Part shown: in pieces, positions 55,516 to 64,000 of the stretch
Layout: every line of letters starts with the position of its first letter
Position numbering within the stretch: the first letter of the stretch is position 1
NCBI RefSeq assembly: GCF_020748185.1
Contig: NZ_JAHZMO010000005.1
Location: forward strand, 1-64,000
Direction: 5' to 3'
DNA from: Terrisporobacter petrolearius
GTDB taxonomy: Bacteria > Bacillota > Clostridia > Peptostreptococcales > Peptostreptococcaceae
Length of the DNA: 64,000 nt
Notes under the pieces: model-generated
Databases searched by the model: none
What the model saw: only the letters and a program-made list of their open reading frames with translations
What the model was told of the DNA's origin: nothing
Program-made: the position numbers and the translations under genes

Positions 55516-55730
55516 TTTTTTCCCCCCATTTTTAACTTATTGATATAAGTGTATCACAATTTTATTTTTAGTCTTTATAGTTTGTGTAATTTTTATATAT
55601 TAGAAAAGTAGTTTGTTTTAATCACATTATCAATTAAATTTATTTTCCTTGATAAAACATAATATCATTACTACAATTAACTATATATTCAGATTAATTA
55701 TTTTATAATTTCAAGGTGGGACAGTATATT

Positions 55731-56666
55731 ATGAAAAAGTTTAAAAAATTTTTATTATCAATTCTAGTTGTAATCTTAATTTCAGGCATTAGTATTGGTA
55801 CTTTTATTGGTAATTTACTTTTTAATGCAGTGATTAGCGCCAGTTCTCCTAAAAATGCAATTTATGCTGACTATACATATAAAAGCTCTTATGATAACGA
55901 AAACTGGTTAATAAAAAAGTCTAATTATAAAGATAAATATATAACTTCTTTTGACAACTTAAAATTGCATTCATATGTAGTTAAACAACCTAAAAAAACA
56001 TCAAAGTGGGCTATTGTTGTTCATGGATATGGAGAAGAAGGAAAATTTATTAGTAGAAAAGCTCTCCACTTTTACGAGATGGGCTATAATGTTCTAATAC
56101 CAGATTTAAGAGGTAATGGACAAAGCCAAGGAAGTTACATAGGAATGGGTTGGGATGATAGAATAGACATAATTGATTGGACTAACAGTATAATAAAGGA
56201 TGACAGTAAATCTGAAATAGTACTTTACGGTACATCTATGGGCGGTGCCACTGTTTTAATGGCTTCTGGTGAAGATTTGCCATCCAACGTTAAAGCTATA
56301 ATCTCTGATTGTGCTTACACATGTGTATACGATATTTTTGATTATGAAATAGCAAGCTATTCTAATTCTTCCTCTTTTCCCATAATTGATTTTACTAATA
56401 TGGTAACTTTAATAAGAGCTGGATATTCTTTAAAAAATGCCTCTGCCATTGATTCAGTAAAAAAATCAAAAACGCCTATTCTTTATCTTCATGGTGATAA
56501 GGATAAATTTGTTCCTATCTCTATGATGAATGAACTGTACAATGCCACTAGCTCTGAAAAGGAAAAAGTAAGTATAAAAGATGGTCAACACAGTAATTCA
56601 GATTTGGCTCAACCTAAATTTTATTGGTCAACTATTAGTGAGTTTTTAAAAGAATATATTAAATAA
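55731..56666 (+). CDS. Membrane-anchored alpha/beta hydrolase
   Basis: A 311-residue protein with an N-terminal signal anchor (FLLSILVVILISGISIGTFI) and an extracytoplasmic hydrolase domain. The triad is intact: nucleophile in GTSMGGAT (about residue 170), Asp in LHGDKDKFVP and His in DGQHSNS. HGYGEEGKF and PDLRGNGQSQG mark the oxyanion and strand regions. It resembles YfhR/BEM46-like esterases; substrate unknown. ATG 55731 follows AAGGTGGG by about ten bases; the alternative GTG at 55716 lies inside that site. Confidence 0.85.
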   Translation: MKKFKKFLLSILVVILISGISIGTFIGNLLFNAVISASSPKNAIYADYTYKSSYDNENWLIKKSNYKDKYITSFDNLKLHSYVVKQPKKTSKWAIVVHGYGEEGKFISRKALHFYEMGYNVLIPDLRGNGQSQGSYIGMGWDDRIDIIDWTNSIIKDDSKSEIVLYGTSMGGATVLMASGEDLPSNVKAIISDCAYTCVYDIFDYEIASYSNSSSFPIIDFTNMVTLIRAGYSLKNASAIDSVKKSKTPILYLHGDKDKFVPISMMNELYNATSSEKEKVSIKDGQHSNSDLAQPKFYWSTISEFLKEYIK

Positions 56667-56750
56667 TAAATACATAAGCAAATAGCAAAAGTAAATTTCA
56701 TAGTACTAAAAAGGAACTGTTATATTAAATTAATACAACAGTTCCTTTTG

Positions 56751-56960
56751 CTATTTATTTATATTTTCTCTTATATTCTTACCTTCATGTTGCATTTTTA
56801 CCCCTGTCTCCATTTGTACATTCATATCTTTGACAGGAATATCATCATATCCATCTCCCATAATTGTTATAGGGTAAACAATATTCTTAATTTTAGTTCC
56901 AGGTTTAATTACTTTAGGTAGATTATATGCGTATTCACTATGTATAATCTCAGAATCCAT
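56751..56960 (-). CDS. Small hypothetical protein (start uncertain)
   Basis: A 69-codon frame from ATG 56960 without a good ribosome-binding site. Upstream the frame stays open for eight codons (NEFYIEDG). A strong GAGGG with an ATG at 56986 lies just ahead but in another frame, where it runs only four codons. This suggests either a one-base change that broke the natural start or an unusual start. The product (HSEYAYNLPKVIKPGTKI...) is soluble and beta-like, from no family I recognise. Confidence 0.45.
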   Translation of the reverse strand: MDSEIIHSEYAYNLPKVIKPGTKIKNIVYPITIMGDGYDDIPVKDMNVQMETGVKMQHEGKNIRENINK

Positions 56961-57020
56961 GCCATCTTCTATATAAAATTCATTTTACCCTCCATTTACC
57001 AACCCCATTATATTTTAACT

Positions 57021-57809
57021 TTATAATGATATTTTTTCTAATAAATTTAGAAGTACTTCTTCTGTACCTTTTATACCCTCTTCCTTACTCCTAACAAATT
57101 GTCCTTTTATATCATCATGATTTATATCTCCATGCTTAAGTACATAGGCATTATCTGTTATATTTAACATTCCCATGTCCATATTAGAATCCCCTATAAC
57201 AGCAAAATTTTTTATGTTTTCAATTTTGCAAATATACTTAATTGCACCTTCTTTTGTAATTCCTTTTGGTAGAAAATATATTTTTCTCCCACTAATATAA
57301 TGAATCCAATTTTTATTGTTTAATATACCTATATAATTATATAAACTCATTATGTCAAATTCTTTAAAGTCTACAACTATATAAAAAAATAAATTTTCTG
57401 CTACTCTAAAATTAGTAACACCATTCATTTTTGTATATGGTTCAAATAAATCTAACATTACATCAATAGATTCAGATGATTTTTTTATTTTTTTTACTTC
57501 TTCCTGCCAACTTAAAAGTGGTCTATTATTTTTTAATATACATCCTCCATTACTAGTAATTGCATAGTCAAAATTTATATTATATTTATTAAAGTTAATT
57601 CTTTGAAACTGTTCTCTTGTTCTTGTTGTAGTTGGTATAAATAAAGTATTATCATTTATTGTTTTTAAAACTTCCATTGTTTTTAAAGACACGTAAGATA
57701 TCTCTTTATTATCTTTTTCTTCTATACATTCATAAGAGCTTTCACTTATGTCTTTTAAAAACTTATTTGAATAAATTATGCTTCTATCTAAATCCGAAAA
57801 AATAACCAT
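57021..57809 (-). CDS. HAD-family hydrolase of the Ter biosynthetic module
   Basis: A 262-residue HAD phosphatase. Motif I is SDLDRS (D-x-D-x-S), motif II lies around IPTTTRT, and the acidic motif IV is in VIGDSNMDMGML; the cap resembles sucrose-phosphatase types. In Ter-associated operons a HAD enzyme is part of the 'biosynthetic module' that is thought to make a nucleoside-like metabolite. ATG 57809 lies one base after the StiP stop. Last gene of the leftward operon in the window. Confidence 0.83.
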   Translation of the reverse strand: MVIFSDLDRSIIYSNKFLKDISESSYECIEEKDNKEISYVSLKTMEVLKTINDNTLFIPTTTRTREQFQRINFNKYNINFDYAITSNGGCILKNNRPLLSWQEEVKKIKKSSESIDVMLDLFEPYTKMNGVTNFRVAENLFFYIVVDFKEFDIMSLYNYIGILNNKNWIHYISGRKIYFLPKGITKEGAIKYICKIENIKNFAVIGDSNMDMGMLNITDNAYVLKHGDINHDDIKGQFVRSKEEGIKGTEEVLLNLLEKISL

Positions 57810-57810
57810 T

Positions 57811-58899
57811 TTATACATCCTTCATGTTTTTTATTATTCCACAACAACTATATCCTTTTAAAGGAACTTCTTCTATTGGAACATCTTTTTCTTTTGCAAG
57901 AACAAATATATGATCTAAGTTTTTATCATTTATATCTTTTACTAGTATTTTGTATGGGATTCTTCTAAGTAAAACTCTAGTAGTTTCACCTACTCCTGGT
58001 TTTATAAAATTTATATCCTTTATGTTATATCTTTCTTTTATTATTTTAACATCTTCATCAGCAAGTTTTGTTATTATATCTTCTTTCCAATATTTTATTT
58101 GATTTTCTATATTTTCATATTGGTTTTTAAAGCAATCACAGATTGTATCAAGATATTTTATAGATTCATCATGTTTTTTTAATTCTTTGTAGTACTTAGC
58201 TCCATGAAAATCATTTTCACCTATTATATCTTTTCTAAGGACAGTTCTGCTTATAAGACCTGAAACAGTTGAATTTAAACATGCACTTGGAATTAGGAAA
58301 TCTTCCCTAACACCATATAATCCAGAATACCCAGCAGGGTCCGCTAGTACTGCTAAAGTAGAATCAAACTCCACATTATATTTTAATCTTAAATCTTCAC
58401 AAGCTTTGTCTAATTCCTTGCAAATAGTGCCTTTTCCTGTCCATCCATCTATAAATTGAATCTTTGAGTTAGGATGCACTTTTAATATATGGTCAATTGC
58501 ATTCATATCAATTCCTTTATCTCTTATTATTGATATAGAATAATGAGGAAGGTTCCTATTATATTTTTCTTTTATGTATCTTTTAGCTAAAATTCCTATG
58601 GGAATTCCAGCCCTTGCTAAAGATACTAAAACTAGATCAGATCCATTTTTCTTCACTATTTTTTCACTCATTACTCCTACTGCAAAAGCTAATTTATCCT
58701 TTGTACCTTTTAGTTTTTCATAATATAAATTCAAATATTTTTCACTTACATTATATTCAATAGGTATCATTTCTGAGTAATGAGTCCCTCTTTGAATTTT
58801 CATTTCTCTTTCTTTATTACCTTCTTCTTTTATTAAATTAGAAATATCTTTTAATAAAAAAATCACATCATCTTTTGAATATGTGCCAAATTCCCCCAT
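57811..58899 (-). CDS. StiP-like phosphoribosyltransferase/PELOTA protein
   Basis: A 362-residue protein. Residues about 20-260 are a PRTase-like domain, with PRPP-loop-like IQFIDGWTGKGT and substrate loop region SIIRDKGIDMNAIDHI. It ends with a PELOTA-type RNA-binding domain (RVLLRRIPYKILVKDINDKN ... LKGYSCCGIIKNM). Originally called a cysteine protease (StiP), the family is a core part of the Ter biosynthetic module. AAGGAGAG precedes the ATG, 12 bases after the previous gene. Confidence 0.88.
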   Translation of the reverse strand: MGEFGTYSKDDVIFLLKDISNLIKEEGNKEREMKIQRGTHYSEMIPIEYNVSEKYLNLYYEKLKGTKDKLAFAVGVMSEKIVKKNGSDLVLVSLARAGIPIGILAKRYIKEKYNRNLPHYSISIIRDKGIDMNAIDHILKVHPNSKIQFIDGWTGKGTICKELDKACEDLRLKYNVEFDSTLAVLADPAGYSGLYGVREDFLIPSACLNSTVSGLISRTVLRKDIIGENDFHGAKYYKELKKHDESIKYLDTICDCFKNQYENIENQIKYWKEDIITKLADEDVKIIKERYNIKDINFIKPGVGETTRVLLRRIPYKILVKDINDKNLDHIFVLAKEKDVPIEEVPLKGYSCCGIIKNMKDV

Positions 58900-58911
58900 A
58901 GGTCTCTCCTT

Positions 58912-60105
58912 TTAACAGCAAACTATATTTAATTTTTCTATTGAAGTTTGTTTAAATATATTAATTATTTCTTCAAAAACTTTTTTATCTTCGTTAAACT
59001 CTACAAATAAAAAACATTCCTTATAATCTTTTTTATCTATATTATATAAGTAGTTTTTCACCTTTTTATTATAAAGACTATTTAACTCAAATTTAGATTT
59101 GATTGGGTAGTCATTTTTATCAATATTAATTATTGGGCTTCTTGTTGTTGAATAATAATATATATTTCCCTGGCAGTATTTTGCAAATAACATAGGTATA
59201 TACATAAATTCTTCCGTTCCTAAAAATAGTACCTCTACATTTTTATCTTCTATGCTAAGCTTCTTAGACTCTTTTTTTACTATGTCCTTTAACTTTTTTT
59301 GTTCTATTTTATTAATCCCAAATCTGCCCGTATATTTCACATACCTTTGTTCTCCGATATAATCATCCATATCTAGTTTTATATAATTTATTTGAAGATT
59401 TTTATCTTTATCTTCAATAAATTTATCATTTTTAATTTTATCATCATTTATATTTAAATCATTTAATTTAAATTCAAATTCACCTTTAAATAAATATACA
59501 AATTCTATAGAGCAGTTTAGATCTTTCTCCAATTGTTCTATTCTTTTTAAGTTTTCACCTTCCACCCAGTTTAATATAGAACATATTGTATATCTTTTCT
59601 TTGGATATAATTTATGTATTTTTTTAATAAGATTTATACAAGTATTTGCCGTAGTTACTTCATCATCTACAAGTACAATTTCTTCTCCAAATTCAAAGTT
59701 TTTCATTTTATTAAAATAAAGATTATGATTAGTAGCATGAGAATGTTCCTCTAAAAAATCTAAGCTTTCAAAGTCTGTCACATTTTCCCTAGTTGTATGT
59801 AAAAATTCATAGTCATTTTCCATATAATTAAATACACTATGCCCTATGGCAGTTCCTGTCTCTGCAAAAGAAATTACAACTCCGCTAGACGGATTTCTTT
59901 TTTTATTATAAGCCTTTACTATTAATTTTCCTAAGTTATCCATATCTTTTGCTCTGCAAGCAATATGCTTACCGAGCACTTTAGACACAAATAAAAATCT
60001 TCTTTTTTCATTATTTCTTACTGCTATTTCTAGAAATTCTTCTAGATTTAAGCCTAACACATTTTCTTTAATTTCTATATTACAGTTAAAATTTAAGTAA
60101 GTCAT
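58912..60105 (-). CDS. Phosphoribosyltransferase with TRSP domain
   Basis: A 397-residue protein. The PRTase part (residues 20-215) has EIVLVDDEVTTANTCINLI as the PRPP site and ISFAETGTAIGHSVFNYM. The C-terminal TRSP-type domain contains GRFGINKIEQKKL and FLGTEEFMYIPMLFAKYCQG. This PRTase-TRSP fusion is characteristic of Ter-linked biosynthetic modules. It overlaps the CitE-like gene by 20 bases. The acceptor base is unknown. Confidence 0.88.
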   Translation of the reverse strand: MTYLNFNCNIEIKENVLGLNLEEFLEIAVRNNEKRRFLFVSKVLGKHIACRAKDMDNLGKLIVKAYNKKRNPSSGVVISFAETGTAIGHSVFNYMENDYEFLHTTRENVTDFESLDFLEEHSHATNHNLYFNKMKNFEFGEEIVLVDDEVTTANTCINLIKKIHKLYPKKRYTICSILNWVEGENLKRIEQLEKDLNCSIEFVYLFKGEFEFKLNDLNINDDKIKNDKFIEDKDKNLQINYIKLDMDDYIGEQRYVKYTGRFGINKIEQKKLKDIVKKESKKLSIEDKNVEVLFLGTEEFMYIPMLFAKYCQGNIYYYSTTRSPIINIDKNDYPIKSKFELNSLYNKKVKNYLYNIDKKDYKECFLFVEFNEDKKVFEEIINIFKQTSIEKLNIVCC

Positions 60106-61156
60106 TATAGTCTATCCCCTCATTTAATACTCCATATATTCTAGATAACATGATGATTTTTTTAGCCCATAATAAATGAGGATTAATTTCATTCATACGC
60201 TGACCAGATATACTTCTACTAACACCGAATTTACTCTCTGTACTTTCTAAAATCATCTTTGCATCCATATAATCCTCATAACTTACTGCACAAAGCGCTT
60301 GTACTATTGCTACTTGATTTGGATGTATTACTGTTTTTCCAACTAATCCATGGAATTTATCTAACAATATTTCTTTAACATATTCTTCTTTAATTTTTTC
60401 ATTACCTATATCATAAAATTCTGACACACCACCACTAATAGGTATATCTAGTTCTTCCCTAGATAAGTATGTAATAATATCATTGATAAAGTTAGTACAA
60501 ATAATATTTTCATATATGGAAAAATTTTTGCTTCTTCTTATTCCAAAAATACCAAGAATATCTGTTATACCCATTCTAATATTAAGTATTCTTGATTTAT
60601 GTTTAACCAAAGTATTATATAAATCTAAAAATGATTCTTCTTTACTTTCTTTGTATATAAATTCTTTACTTTCAATTATAGGTAGCAAGTAAATTTTATC
60701 TAGGTTTATAGTATCTAATACTCCAATACATTTTTCGATAATAATACTATTTGCTTTTGGAACAAGAATCCCTGTTAACATCTCTTTGTTTTCATAAATA
60801 ATGTTTTTTATTTTTTCTAGTTGTGAATGATTTTTTATTCTAATAAAAATAAGTGGCCTTTCACTATTTTTTATTTCTTTTTTTATATTGTTTAGTACTA
60901 AGGATAAATTTTGAATTGCTTCTTCCTCTCCATTTGTGCCTATTGCGTCTTCTAAACATATAGCCAAGGGTCTAGAACATTTTACATTGCCCATAATATT
61001 TTTATACATCATATTATACTGAGTGGCTGGTATATATAAAAAAGCTCCTAGAGCATACTTCAATATACTTATATCTGTATTTTTATTAAATTCTTCTGGT
61101 TCTTTAAAAAATAGTCTATTTATATCTTTTTTATCTATAAAATCAAAGTATCTCAA
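60086..61156 (-). CDS. HpcH/HpaI-citrate lyase-like C-C bond lyase
   Basis: A 356-residue CitE-like TIM-barrel enzyme: ICLEDAIGTNGEEEAI, IRIKN, and KTVIHPNQVAIVQALC near the C-terminus give the usual acidic and arginine metal-site residues. In the Ter module this lyase is thought to add or remove a short carbon unit from the sugar-base product. The start is TTG 61156 behind GGGGGAG. It overlaps the PRTase gene by 20 bases, and an attenuator-like hairpin precedes it. Confidence 0.87.
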   Translation of the reverse strand: MRYFDFIDKKDINRLFFKEPEEFNKNTDISILKYALGAFLYIPATQYNMMYKNIMGNVKCSRPLAICLEDAIGTNGEEEAIQNLSLVLNNIKKEIKNSERPLIFIRIKNHSQLEKIKNIIYENKEMLTGILVPKANSIIIEKCIGVLDTINLDKIYLLPIIESKEFIYKESKEESFLDLYNTLVKHKSRILNIRMGITDILGIFGIRRSKNFSIYENIICTNFINDIITYLSREELDIPISGGVSEFYDIGNEKIKEEYVKEILLDKFHGLVGKTVIHPNQVAIVQALCAVSYEDYMDAKMILESTESKFGVSRSISGQRMNEINPHLLWAKKIIMLSRIYGVLNEGIDYNDLLKF

Positions 61157-61177
61157 TTTTCACTCCCCCAAAAAGAT

Positions 61178-61207
61178 AAATACAAAGAACTAAGGTCCTT
61201 TGTATTT
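61178..61207 (-). terminator. Internal attenuator in the Ter operon
   Basis: On the minus strand AAATACAAAGGAC/GTTCTTTGTATTT pair and are followed by ATCTTTTTGG, between the TelA-like and lyase genes. It would reduce expression of the downstream four genes. Confidence 0.65.
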
Positions 61208-61215
61208 ATGTCAAT

Positions 61216-62355
61216 TTATTTATTGTAAATTATAGATGTGTTAAGTTCTTCTAATCTCTTAGTATTATCTTTTATTGATTCTCTGTTCATAGCTTCTATT
61301 CTTAAAGTTTCTTCTATACCACTTTTAATTGTAGTATGCATTTTTTCTAAAGTTTCTATTTGTATAGAACTTGAATTTGCCATTTTAGCTATTTGTATAC
61401 TTTGTGATGTTACGTTTTGAGCATTTCTTATAAGTAATTCATTTGTTTTATCATCAAGAGCTTGTAAAGATTTTGTTTGTAATTCTTGCTTCTTTAACAA
61501 AATTGCTTGAGATAAACATTGTTTAAATACTGGTAAAGTAACGACAAATGCGCTATTTATTTTTCTTATTAAACCGTAGTTATTATGTTGCATTCCTCTA
61601 AGCATTGGTATAGTTTGTATAGCTATATTTTCAGCTATTCTTAAATCATAAATTCTTTGATTTAACATGTCGTATACTTTAGTAAGTTCTTGGAAGTTAA
61701 CCACATCCATTTGATTTCCACTAGTTTCTGCCAAGTTTTTAAAATGAGGTAGAATTTCATTATCCATTTCTTCTATTGCCATTTCACCAGCAACTATGTA
61801 CTTTTGAAGTTCTTCGTAGAAATTAAAGTTTTCGTTTAACATAGCTCCCAATTGCTTGTTAGATGTTTGTATTTCTCTTTCATATTTTTCTAATTCTATT
61901 TGAATTTTTTCAACTTCTCCACCTAAAGTCTCATACTTTTGGAACATAAGCTCTATGGCATTACTAGCTTTTTTAAATATTTTTTGTAGAAATGATGGTT
62001 CTTTAGTTTCTTGGAAATCATCTAAATCAAATCTATCCATTATTTTAGCTAACTGTTCTATCATTTTTGAATTTTCTTCGTTCTTATTCATTTTAATAGT
62101 GTTTAGTAAACTATTTGATATTCTAGCGATTCCTTCTGCTGCTGGACGCCCAAACTCAAGAATTGTATTTGGATTTTCTACTTCTATAAGAGAAGTTAAA
62201 GCTTCCACTTCTCTAGATTGTCTAAGTTCTTGTTTTTTCTTCTTTGTAAATTCTACTATATCAAAGTTTTCCTCTGTACTATTTACTTCTGTATTATTGA
62301 TAACCTGTGGTGTGTTTTTATTATCCCTAGATAAATTATTAAGATTTATTCCCAT
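61216..62355 (-). CDS. TelA-like toxic anion resistance protein
   Basis: A 379-residue, mostly helical cytosolic protein of the TelA family: NPNTILEFGRPAAEGIARIS, FLQKIFKKASNAIELMFQKY, a coiled coil around EVEKIQIELEKYEREIQTSN, and VTLPVFKQCLSQAILLKKQE. Length fits. TelA-type proteins are linked to tellurite and other anion or stress resistance, mechanism unknown; Bacillus YceH is a relative. Its ATG overlaps the YceG stop (TAATG). Confidence 0.9.
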   Translation of the reverse strand: MGINLNNLSRDNKNTPQVINNTEVNSTEENFDIVEFTKKKKQELRQSREVEALTSLIEVENPNTILEFGRPAAEGIARISNSLLNTIKMNKNEENSKMIEQLAKIMDRFDLDDFQETKEPSFLQKIFKKASNAIELMFQKYETLGGEVEKIQIELEKYEREIQTSNKQLGAMLNENFNFYEELQKYIVAGEMAIEEMDNEILPHFKNLAETSGNQMDVVNFQELTKVYDMLNQRIYDLRIAENIAIQTIPMLRGMQHNNYGLIRKINSAFVVTLPVFKQCLSQAILLKKQELQTKSLQALDDKTNELLIRNAQNVTSQSIQIAKMANSSSIQIETLEKMHTTIKSGIEETLRIEAMNRESIKDNTKRLEELNTSIIYNK

Positions 62356-63923
62356 TAAAATAATCCCCTTTTGCTAAATAATTTTTTAAATATACTTTTT
62401 TCCTCTTCTTCTTTTTCATCTAAATCAAATTGATAAATCATTTTATCCAGCCTGTGAATATCTATTACTTTAGAAGATATTACATTTTCGATGCAGTTAT
62501 CTCCCCCTGGCGATAACATAATAATATCAAATCCTATTTTTGATAGTAAAAGTAATAAAAATCCAGTTTCCTTATGAAATACTACGGCTTCTTTCATATA
62601 AATAACTAACTTTGGATTAATTAAAGCATAATCAAAATTATTTATCATATGTACAAGTTTTTTATCCATATTTAAGACTGTAAATAAACCTTTTATCCTA
62701 TCTTCTCGATTTAATTCATCAATAAATACATTACTTGCTATAATTTCTTCTACTTTTTCTAAAATCATAGTTTGCTGAGGTTTGCTTAATGTTGATATTG
62801 AATAACTTTTTTCTTGTAAAACAGATTTTTTATCGATTATTCCTTTTGAATCAAGTATAAAAGATAAGCTAAAAGCATCATTTGTAAACGGTTTAGCCAG
62901 TTGTTCAAATCCATCTTTTAAATCAATGAAATTGACATATTCTCTTGGCCCTTTTAATATTTTTACAAAGTTTCGATATTCATGTCTATCATTGTATACT
63001 CCATTTATTTTAGAAAAGAATACAGATACCTCTATGTAATTATTATCAAAATTAAAACTAGGTCTTAGCTTTAAAGGTTGGTTCCAATAAATAGATATTT
63101 CCTCCATAGTTGAAGTTAATAAAACGTTTTTTATCTTTCTATCTTGTAGCTGCCACGGCTTAATAAAGCCAGATTCATTTAATAACTCATTACTTATTCT
63201 TTGTGATGCCTGCGCACCTATAGTCATTGCTTTTTTTATAGATCCTTTATTCACCTTTTCTCCAAGAGCAACTCTCTCTTCAAAAGCAAGCATATCTTCC
63301 ACATTTTCTTTTATAATTTCCTCTATTTTATATAGGTTTTTGTTTAAAACTACTATGTTACTTGATGAATTAGGATTTAGATATAATACATCGAAGCCAG
63401 CTAAATATAATATTGCTAAGAAGTATGCTTCATGTTTTTTTATTTCTCCATAAAAAATAATTTTTGGTGCATCATCTTTATTTATAGTTAAGGGTTCTAC
63501 ATAAGTTTTTATCCATGACATAACCTTAATAATAAAATTTTCCTTAACTCTCTCATTATTAAATTGCTTTTCTTCTTCTTTTAAAACCATATCAAATGAT
63601 CTTTTTATATTGTTGTTTATTTTTTCATTTGAAATTATTCTAATGTCCATATGTTCTAAACTATTTCTATAGTTACTTAATTTGTTTTTGAAATAATTTA
63701 TCATATCAAAATCACTAGGATTTGACAAACTACTACTAAACAAGGCTATATCTTTCCTATTATCAATATTATATTTTGTTTTGAAGATTTCTAAATTATA
63801 CAAATCTTCATCTTCTAATCCTATATATGAAATAAAATAATTCGTATATCCACTCGTAATTGTATAATTTTCCCTATCTATTTGGCTGGAGAATATTTTT
63901 TCAAAGACTTTAGAATCACCCAT
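62355..63923 (-). CDS. YceG-like component of the Ter biosynthetic module
   Basis: A 522-residue soluble protein of the YceG (PF14266-like) family. Two related segments, KIIFYGEIKKHEAYFLAILY and KLVIYMKEAVVFHKETGFLL, each near an 'L..GFD(V/I)(L/I)(Y/M)L.P' strand, suggest a duplicated module. No catalytic motif is recognised. It is the first module gene in the window and is followed by telA, as in Bacillus yceG-yceH. GAGGAGG precedes the ATG. Genes further upstream, such as terD copies, would lie beyond the window. Confidence 0.87.
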   Translation of the reverse strand: MGDSKVFEKIFSSQIDRENYTITSGYTNYFISYIGLEDEDLYNLEIFKTKYNIDNRKDIALFSSSLSNPSDFDMINYFKNKLSNYRNSLEHMDIRIISNEKINNNIKRSFDMVLKEEEKQFNNERVKENFIIKVMSWIKTYVEPLTINKDDAPKIIFYGEIKKHEAYFLAILYLAGFDVLYLNPNSSSNIVVLNKNLYKIEEIIKENVEDMLAFEERVALGEKVNKGSIKKAMTIGAQASQRISNELLNESGFIKPWQLQDRKIKNVLLTSTMEEISIYWNQPLKLRPSFNFDNNYIEVSVFFSKINGVYNDRHEYRNFVKILKGPREYVNFIDLKDGFEQLAKPFTNDAFSLSFILDSKGIIDKKSVLQEKSYSISTLSKPQQTMILEKVEEIIASNVFIDELNREDRIKGLFTVLNMDKKLVHMINNFDYALINPKLVIYMKEAVVFHKETGFLLLLLSKIGFDIIMLSPGGDNCIENVISSKVIDIHRLDKMIYQFDLDEKEEEEKSIFKKLFSKRGLF

Positions 63924-63958
63924 TTTATCCTCCTCAAATTTAATTATTATTTTTAATT

Positions 63959-63985
63959 ATCCCCATCCTAAAAAAGAATGGGGAT
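63959..63985 (-). terminator. Hairpin ahead of the Ter module
   Basis: On the minus strand ATCCCCAT/ATGGGGAT with a T-rich loop lies 36 bases before yceG. It could end an upstream gene or partly attenuate read-through into this operon; the following tract is not purely T. Confidence 0.5.
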
Positions 63986-64000
63986 ATTATTATTTTTAAG

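Overview
The window is a low-GC (estimated below 30 percent G+C) chromosomal segment from an endospore-forming Clostridium of the sensu stricto type. That placement rests on the family content: spore photoproduct lyase, cysteine-rich exosporium-like proteins, a Clostridia-style thiamine thiazole operon, clostridial malic enzyme and Fe-S fumarase, DUF1667/GlpA-type oxidoreductases and strong AGGAGG ribosome-binding sites. No rRNA or tRNA gene was recognised, and the species cannot be fixed from the sequence.

Layout. 0.1-9 kb: bacterial PH-domain membrane pair, uridine kinase, acetyltransferase, CvfB-like S1 protein, octopine-type dehydrogenase, and two exported proteins, one a tandem-rhodanese lipoprotein. 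9.1-12.9 kb: a TPP riboswitch followed by thiS-thiF-thiG-thiH-tenI, which makes the thiazole half of thiamine. 12.9-15.6 kb: malic enzyme and two-subunit fumarase. 15.7-27.8 kb: alpha/beta hydrolase-like protein, spore photoproduct lyase, zincin-like membrane protein, MBOAT plus DHHW O-acetylation pair, an FtsX-type ABC transporter divergent from an AgrC/LytTR-type two-component system, and a YbaK-type deacylase.

27.9-43.3 kb is the accessory and most unusual part. It holds several Cys-rich proteins, among them two paralogues beginning MSNNGW plus the tail of a decayed third, a 24-Cys protein resembling Csx exosporium proteins, and an Asp-box beta-propeller-like protein. Between them lie a glycosyltransferase operon, a decayed pseudaminic-acid-type glycan cluster (pseB, pseC, hexapeptide acyltransferase) and relics of IS256 and IS3-type elements. 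Five promoter regions carry AC-N16/17-CATAnnnTA-like elements, the shape of sigma-K (late mother-cell) promoters. I infer a spore outer-surface locus that has been invaded by insertion sequences and is partly decaying.

43.3-57 kb: an ABC-2 exporter with its TetR regulator, DUF1540 protein, a stand-alone rpsD, a DUF2089 gene behind a Fur-like box, NAD kinase, a MarR-regulated MFS exporter with an unusual coiled-coil tail broken by a frameshift, a GlpA/GlpB/DUF1667-type oxidoreductase operon and a membrane-anchored alpha/beta hydrolase. 57-64 kb: the 'biosynthetic module' of Ter-type stress systems (YceG, TelA, CitE-like lyase, PRTase-TRSP, PRTase-PELOTA/StiP, HAD phosphatase), transcribed leftward from beyond the window edge.

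A dispersed intergenic repeat with the core TTCGCTTCGCT recurs at about 2.25, 18.4, 21.4 and 27.4 kb, with a related 80-bp tandem duplication at 5.7 kb. It lies between genes, usually just outside a terminator. Most starts below were chosen by Shine-Dalgarno spacing and are often downstream of the longest open frame.
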